Source: Candidatus Poribacteria bacterium
GTDB taxonomy: Bacteria > Abyssobacteria > SURF-5
Assembly (NCBI GenBank): GCA_016215705.1
Contig: JACRIR010000150.1
Coordinates: 47,842 to 111,841 of the forward strand
Direction of reading: 5' to 3'
Length of the DNA: 64,000 nt
This document shows, piece by piece, positions 59,617 through 64,000 of the stretch (positions are counted from its first letter, which is position 1; the number at the start of each line of letters is the position of its first letter). A program made the position numbers and the translations under genes. The notes beneath the pieces were generated by a model. It saw only the letters and a program-made list of their open reading frames with translations. It did not search any database and was not told the DNA's origin.

Positions 59617-60351
59617 CTAAATCGCGATATTCTTTGCGCCGCAATTCGGACAACTCCAGTTCCGCCCGTCGTCTTCAAGTAAGTGTCCGCTGCCACATAT
59701 GCGGCAGGCAGCATTCATGAAACGCAGACCGGCCCTTTCTTCCTTCCGGAACAGAAAAAGATAATTGCTCTCTGTGAGCAGATTCCTGTTGAAAATTCTG
59801 CTGATGATCCTGAGCGCATAAAACAAAGGCATTTGGTATTTCGCGTACTTGCCGACAAGGTAGTTGAATCCTCCCGGCCAGTTGCAGAAACTGACCAGCT
59901 TGAACCCTGTATGAGTGTACATCAACTCGATGAATGACTTGAAAGTGAACTGATTGCAGTGGTCGGAAGCCAATCGCCGAAAAATGCGGTCCTCGATGCT
60001 TCCGCAGTTCGGGATCGAGACGAAGAAAAGCCCCTGCGGTTTCAGCACGCGATATACCTCGCGAACCACCTCAACCGGCCCTGGCACATGCTCCAACACG
60101 AAATTGCACAGGCAGATGTCGAATGAGTCCGTCCGGTACGGCAATTCGCAGGAATCACCTCTCACAAAACGCGCTCGTATTTTCTCCGAGGCGTCGCTTC
60201 CCATACGATCAACCGTATCCAGGAGAAAAACATTGAGGCGCATAAAACGTGAATAGTCGAGGCTTCCTTTCCCGCAGCCCAGGTCCAGAACACGCGCATC
60301 GTCCGGCGAGTGCTCAATTATTTCATGCATGAAAAGATCATCATATTTCAT
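59617..60351 (-). CDS. Class I methyltransferase with C-terminal zinc ribbon
   Basis: 244 residues. A Methyltransf_11-type core: ARVLDLGCGKGSLDYSRFM (motif I), VRGDSCELPYRTDSFDICLCNFVLEHVPGPVEVVREVYRVLKP and FFVSIPNCGSIED. The last 35 residues hold two CxxC pairs (NAACRICGSGHL and WSCPNCGAK), a small zinc ribbon. Such ribbons are more often at the N-terminus of methyltransferases of this kind. It lies 12 bp after... the GT4-methyltransferase fusion lies just upstream on the opposite side of the gap at 60,364, so the two genes are co-oriented. The acceptor is unknown. Confidence 0.82.
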   Translation of the reverse strand: MKYDDLFMHEIIEHSPDDARVLDLGCGKGSLDYSRFMRLNVFLLDTVDRMGSDASEKIRARFVRGDSCELPYRTDSFDICLCNFVLEHVPGPVEVVREVYRVLKPQGLFFVSIPNCGSIEDRIFRRLASDHCNQFTFKSFIELMYTHTGFKLVSFCNWPGGFNYLVGKYAKYQMPLFYALRIISRIFNRNLLTESNYLFLFRKEERAGLRFMNAACRICGSGHLLEDDGRNWSCPNCGAKNIAI

Positions 60352-60363
60352 AGTGAAGCCAGC

Positions 60364-62448
60364 TCATTTCTTGCGTAGCATCGCCTTAAGTCTTCTATAT
60401 ATACGAACGGGCCACCTGGATAATAAGCTCTGAACGACATTCTCGCAATCTCTCAAATGCATCTGTGTCTGCTTCAAGAGCTTCTCGTTCTCATGCAACA
60501 GATGTAACGTTTGTAGATAGTGTGAAGAGAAGAAGGCCATGTGCTCTTCTGCGAGTGAATCCGTTTCTGAAACCGCGCCCAATGGATAAAGCGCTCCGAT
60601 ATCAGGCGGTGTGTTTTGCCGGACTGCGACGATTATATGTCTGTAGCAGGGCTCCTTATTATCCATTGAGTAGTAGTTCTTGTTGTAGAACTCGCTCAGA
60701 TTCCTGAGCAGTCCGTCGCCGTCTGTAATCTTCGCCAGAACATGGCTAAGCCCCATCATAACTGTCCAGCGATTCACATAGCCATTCGGCAGAACTGAAA
60801 TCGTAAAACCCTTTTTCTTTACATAATCTGTCGTCGCTTCGAGGTCGGGCAATCCGTTCCGCATGTGTTCCGCCAGCCACGGATTCTCGGCCCCATAGAG
60901 GCTTCGGTGAAACTCGCTCAGCAGATTCTCGCTCTCTTTGTTTGCATCACTCCTGAAAGGAGCGCCCAAAACGATTCCTTTCGCCGCGACCCGATCTAGT
61001 TCGTCGATGAATCCGTTCCTCTGATTAATGGGAAGATGTTCTATCATGTCGACCGCGAGAACATAGTCGAAAGCTTTCTCGCGAAAGGGAAGTGTGATAC
61101 CGTCCGCGACAACGGAAGCCCTCGTCCGGAAATAGCGGTTTCGGTCAACGGTCGCGACAAAGTCGTTTGGCAGAAACCTGACCAAATCCCCGCGCCCGCC
61201 GACATCTAATATCTTGAGATGACTGTCCCGCATATGGTCGATGGCGTCTGCGACAATCTTATATCTCTGATAAATATCGAAACTTAATCTCTTCGACTCA
61301 CGGATAAGGTTTGCAGCGCGTCTCGGCTTGAGAGATTCGGGGCTGCCCTCGATAAACTCCAACAGCTTTTCGCCCACTATCTCCGGCGTGCACGTTCTCT
61401 TTATGAATTCCGGCCCGTTACGGGCCATTCGGCAGTAGAGCTCCCGGTCGGACATCAGTTGCAGAATGCACTTTGCGAAGTCAGCCGGATTGTCAGCAAC
61501 GAGAACGTCATTGCCATGTGCGAGGCTCAATCCTTGTACTCCGACGCTCGTAGTGACTATAGGAAGTCCGTAAGAGAGGGCCTCCCCGATTTTTCCCTTC
61601 ATTCCGGCGCCGAACCGCAAAGGCGCGACGGAGATATAGCTTTCTTGCAGATACGGAGCAGTGTCAGGCACTTGTCCCAGAATCTTCACTGTCTGCGAAG
61701 CGAGAGCGCAGACCTCCGGCGGCGGCGAATCGCCGATTATCAAGACCTCCGCCGATGGTTTTTCTTCTTGCACCAAGGGGAGAACTTCGGAGCAGAAATA
61801 AAGCACTGCATCGACATTCGGAGGATGTTTGAACCCTCCCACAAAAAGCAACCTCGTTTGTTCGCGTTCCCGAATGCGCGAGTCCTCAAATATGACTCTG
61901 TGTATGTTCGGGATGACCTCGATGGTCAGAGCGGCGTCTTCACGCAGCAATGTCTCCTTATCCGCTTCCGTAACGGCAAATACAGCTTCGACGCTCTGAC
62001 ATATTTTCAACTCTCGTTCCTTCGTTCGCCTTGCTTCTTCTTCGTCGTCGAGAGCCTCGGTCACATTCGCCATTGTTTGTTCGCGGAGAAAATGAACGTC
62101 AACGGTGTCGAGCACAACGTTAAGCTCCGGCTGCGCCTCTCGCATCATTTCCAAATGGCGCTCGCCTGTATGGAAGAATTCTACGATCGCCAACTTGAAT
62201 GTATTCATAAGGAGGATTTGCGAAAGATTGTAATCCTCGATGAAGAGTCTTACCCCGTGTTTCTTCAAAAAGGAGGTGTATCTGTCGTCACCCCCTGAAT
62301 AACCCGCGTGCTTTCGTTCGGCCAGAAAGAACACTTCATAATGTTCTGAAAGTATCTCTATGACTCGGCTCAGTCTCACCCAGCCGGAGTATTTGTCAAA
62401 CTCCGGAACCTGTGGGGATAGAAACAGAATTTTTTCTCTCTCTCTCAT
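60364..62448 (-). CDS. Fusion protein: GT4 glycosyltransferase + SAM methyltransferase
   Basis: 694 residues. The N-terminal part (about 1-375) is a GT-B/GT4 enzyme: ILFLSPQVPEFDKYSGWVRL, RLLFVGGFKHPPNVDAVLYF, FGAGMKGKIGEALSYGLPIVTTSVGVQG. The second part (about 405-600) is a class I methyltransferase: LKILDVGGRGDLVRFL, LPFREKAFDYVLAVDMIEHLP, VLGAPFRSD. A heptad-like helical tail (LLHENEKLLKQTQMHLRDCENVV) and a basic end (RRLKAMLRKK) follow, perhaps for membrane association. It probably adds a sugar and methylates it or the chain end. It overlaps the GT2 gene by 4 bp. Confidence 0.84.
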   Translation of the reverse strand: MREREKILFLSPQVPEFDKYSGWVRLSRVIEILSEHYEVFFLAERKHAGYSGGDDRYTSFLKKHGVRLFIEDYNLSQILLMNTFKLAIVEFFHTGERHLEMMREAQPELNVVLDTVDVHFLREQTMANVTEALDDEEEARRTKERELKICQSVEAVFAVTEADKETLLREDAALTIEVIPNIHRVIFEDSRIREREQTRLLFVGGFKHPPNVDAVLYFCSEVLPLVQEEKPSAEVLIIGDSPPPEVCALASQTVKILGQVPDTAPYLQESYISVAPLRFGAGMKGKIGEALSYGLPIVTTSVGVQGLSLAHGNDVLVADNPADFAKCILQLMSDRELYCRMARNGPEFIKRTCTPEIVGEKLLEFIEGSPESLKPRRAANLIRESKRLSFDIYQRYKIVADAIDHMRDSHLKILDVGGRGDLVRFLPNDFVATVDRNRYFRTRASVVADGITLPFREKAFDYVLAVDMIEHLPINQRNGFIDELDRVAAKGIVLGAPFRSDANKESENLLSEFHRSLYGAENPWLAEHMRNGLPDLEATTDYVKKKGFTISVLPNGYVNRWTVMMGLSHVLAKITDGDGLLRNLSEFYNKNYYSMDNKEPCYRHIIVAVRQNTPPDIGALYPLGAVSETDSLAEEHMAFFSSHYLQTLHLLHENEKLLKQTQMHLRDCENVVQSLLSRWPVRIYRRLKAMLRKK

Positions 62449-63434
62449 TGTCTGGCGATCAGTCCTATGACGGCGCAGATTTCCTGCCGCAACTGGCCAA
62501 GCTCGTATGCGAGCACGATGACCGTGGTGAGCGTTTCACCGCGTTCGCCAAGAATGTCTCTCCTCACTAGTTGATAGGTGACTTTCAGAATCTTGCCGAT
62601 TCGCGTCAAAGCGTTCCCGAAGAGCCTCGACCTACCGGGACGGTTCATTTGATATTCGCATATCGCGTCTGATACTCCCTGCCAGTAGAATCTGGATAAC
62701 AAATAGCGCGGAGTGATCTTGTCTCTGAATACCTTATGGAAAACGATTGCCTTTGGAGCATAGAAGACCCTGCCGCAACCGGCCTCGGCAAGTCGATGAT
62801 AGAAATCCTTCTCCTCGTTTGATAAATATCCCTTCTTCTTGCGTCCAAGTGCGATCGAGAATCCGCCGACTCGCTCGAAGGCGTCCTTCCTGACTGATAA
62901 GTTGCCGCCAAAAGGATGTGATGGAAATGGAATCTCCTTAATCTCCTCGCCAAGGTCGAGGCGGCTCAGCGTCTCGGCCACGGGCGGAAGCCAATCAGGT
63001 CTTCCTCCAACCCATTCGGGAAGGATTCTGCCGCCCACGCTGGCAGCGTCAGGAAACGCATGGTAAACCCTCCAAAGTTCGCTAAGCCATCCGGGCTCGG
63101 CCTCGGAATCGTCATCCATGAATGCCACTAGTTCTCCCGTTGCGGCCCCAACACCGGCATTGCGCGCAGCCGAAAGACCTTGCACGGGTTCGACGAGATA
63201 CTGTATGACATGGGCTTTATGCGTATCCTTGACTCGACAGACAACTTCCTTCGTCGAATCGGTGCAATTGTTGTCGACAACTATGAGCTCGAACCTGTTT
63301 GCGTCGAAATCCTGGCAGAGCACGCTTAACATGGCTCTTTCAAGCATCCCGGCGCGATTATACGTGCTGATTATCACCGAGATAGCTTCCCCGCGATTCA
63401 ATGACATGCCTCCGCTGCGCTCGACACAATTCAT
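62445..63434 (-). CDS. GT2 glycosyltransferase
   Basis: 329 residues. ISVIISTYNRAGMLERAMLSVL, FELIVVDNNCTDSTKEVV, LSAARNAGVGAATGELVAFMDDDSEAEPGW (D-D-D metal site), GGNLSVRKDAFERVGGFS and EEKDFYHRLAEAGCGRVFYAP. It is a membrane-associated inverting transferase of the common polysaccharide type. It overlaps both neighbours by 4 bp (ATGA), so it is part of a tight operon with the radical SAM gene and the GT4-methyltransferase fusion. Confidence 0.88.
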   Translation of the reverse strand: MNCVERSGGMSLNRGEAISVIISTYNRAGMLERAMLSVLCQDFDANRFELIVVDNNCTDSTKEVVCRVKDTHKAHVIQYLVEPVQGLSAARNAGVGAATGELVAFMDDDSEAEPGWLSELWRVYHAFPDAASVGGRILPEWVGGRPDWLPPVAETLSRLDLGEEIKEIPFPSHPFGGNLSVRKDAFERVGGFSIALGRKKKGYLSNEEKDFYHRLAEAGCGRVFYAPKAIVFHKVFRDKITPRYLLSRFYWQGVSDAICEYQMNRPGRSRLFGNALTRIGKILKVTYQLVRRDILGERGETLTTVIVLAYELGQLRQEICAVIGLIARQ

Positions 63435-64000
63435 CGCATCACGATCTCCAGCGAGCGCTCGACAATCTTCGGCAATCGCATTCTGGCGCGGAAATATTCT
63501 TTGACCGACTCGATGCTGAACATATAGGTATCACTGAACAGGTTGCAGACTTCGCAGTGATGGATGTCTCGTGTGTGCTTCTCAGAGGCGCAGAATGAGC
63601 ACATCGGCGCCCTGCCCCTGTGTACATTGGTAAGATAATTCCGCGCCTGCCTGAATCTGGAAGAGTTGAACATGCCATTCAGACTTGCGTCGGTGATACT
63701 TGCGAAACGCTGAGCGTCTTTCCACAAGATGCAACACGGAAAAACTCCTCCGGCGGGGTCAATGGCGACTGCCGAATGTAACCACGCGCATCTATCACCC
63801 CTGCTTACTAGGAACGACCGGCGTCCTCGCCGATTATTTGCCGGTTTGCTTTTCTCGCTTTGCAGCGACCCCTTCTCGTTCCTGCTGAGCTCGCCGCTCA
63901 CCGGCTTAATCACGGGGTGTTCGACCCATACGTGCCCCGGCCCGGAAACAAAATTGTCAAATCCCCCTTGCTCGGCTAATCCTCTCGCCATCTCGAGTTC
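63431..64000 (-). CDS. Radical SAM/SPASM protein, C-terminal part (cut by window edge)
   Basis: The frame is open to the right edge; about 189 residues are present. Cysteine motifs: RGDRCAWLHSAVAIDPAGGV, FPCCILWKDAQRFASI, PMCSFCASEKHTRDIHHCEVC. These are the SPASM-type auxiliary cluster ligands, like those ending the protein at 52,679-53,752. The radical SAM CxxxCxxC core must lie to the right of the window, so the call rests on the C-terminus only. It overlaps the GT2 gene by 4 bp. Confidence 0.7.
   Translation of the reverse strand, partial: ELEMARGLAEQGGFDNFVSGPGHVWVEHPVIKPVSGELSRNEKGSLQSEKSKPANNRRGRRSFLVSRGDRCAWLHSAVAIDPAGGVFPCCILWKDAQRFASITDASLNGMFNSSRFRQARNYLTNVHRGRAPMCSFCASEKHTRDIHHCEVCNLFSDTYMFSIESVKEYFRARMRLPKIVERSLEIVMR

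Overview
The window looks like chromosomal DNA from a diderm (Gram-negative), flagellated bacterium. Three things support this: Kdo/heptose lipopolysaccharide genes (kdsA, kdsB, both halves of hldE, an lpxH-like gene, an MsbA-like exporter, Kdo-kinase-like proteins), flagellar P-ring and L-ring genes (flgI, flgH), and a CIRCE-controlled groESL operon. Many short dispersed repeats of the 'gtcattctgag / gcgaagaatc' and 'gtaggggcgac / gtcgccc' type fill the intergenic spaces, as is often seen in uncultured lineages. The taxon cannot be fixed from the sequence; a poorly cultured diderm phylum seems more likely than a well-studied genus.

Left part (1-20,000, all on the minus strand): groEL (cut by the window edge) and groES behind a promoter with a CIRCE operator; a 600-bp gene-free stretch with three DnaA-box-like sites; rsmA, pdxA, kdsB, an MsbA-type ABC exporter; five consecutive GT4 glycosyltransferases (with a truncated methyltransferase remnant between two of them); a protein with two tandem LPS-kinase-like domains; a WaaE-like GT2; hldE split into two overlapping genes; a transaldolase-like aldolase; kdsA preceded by a Kdo-kinase-like gene that carries an in-frame block of intergenic-type repeat; and an AhpD/CMD-family gene. 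This is essentially an inner-core LPS assembly locus.

Middle (20,155-38,043, plus strand): glnE, an lpxH-like hydrolase, a secreted penicillin-acylase-family enzyme, a PaaK-like CoA ligase, an amidohydrolase, a membrane-anchored TPR protein, an acetyl-CoA-synthetase-like ligase, mgtE, acpS, an enoyl-CoA hydratase and etfBA. The acyl-CoA genes suggest metabolism of organic or aromatic acids. Two gene-free stretches here carry strong consensus promoters and structured, possibly non-coding RNA. A bidirectional terminator closes the block against a minus-strand potassium channel gene.

Then 39,381-49,547 (minus): a flagellar operon read flgF-flgG-flgA-[52-codon ORF]-flgH-flgI-flgJ(rod-binding)-flgN-flgK-flgL-fliW-csrA. 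No flgM is recognisable. The 52-codon ORF between flgA and flgH is too short for routine ORF calling but has a strong ribosome-binding site.

Right part (50,145-64,000): a 53-residue small protein divergent from an IscR/Rrf2-type regulator; then a surface-glycan locus with an RmlC-like cupin, an extended SDR, two radical SAM/SPASM proteins, several GT2 and GT4 glycosyltransferases, methyltransferases (one with a C-terminal zinc ribbon) and a GT4-methyltransferase fusion. It may build an O-antigen-like polysaccharide or, given the neighbouring flagellar operon, decorate flagellin; the sequence alone does not decide between these.
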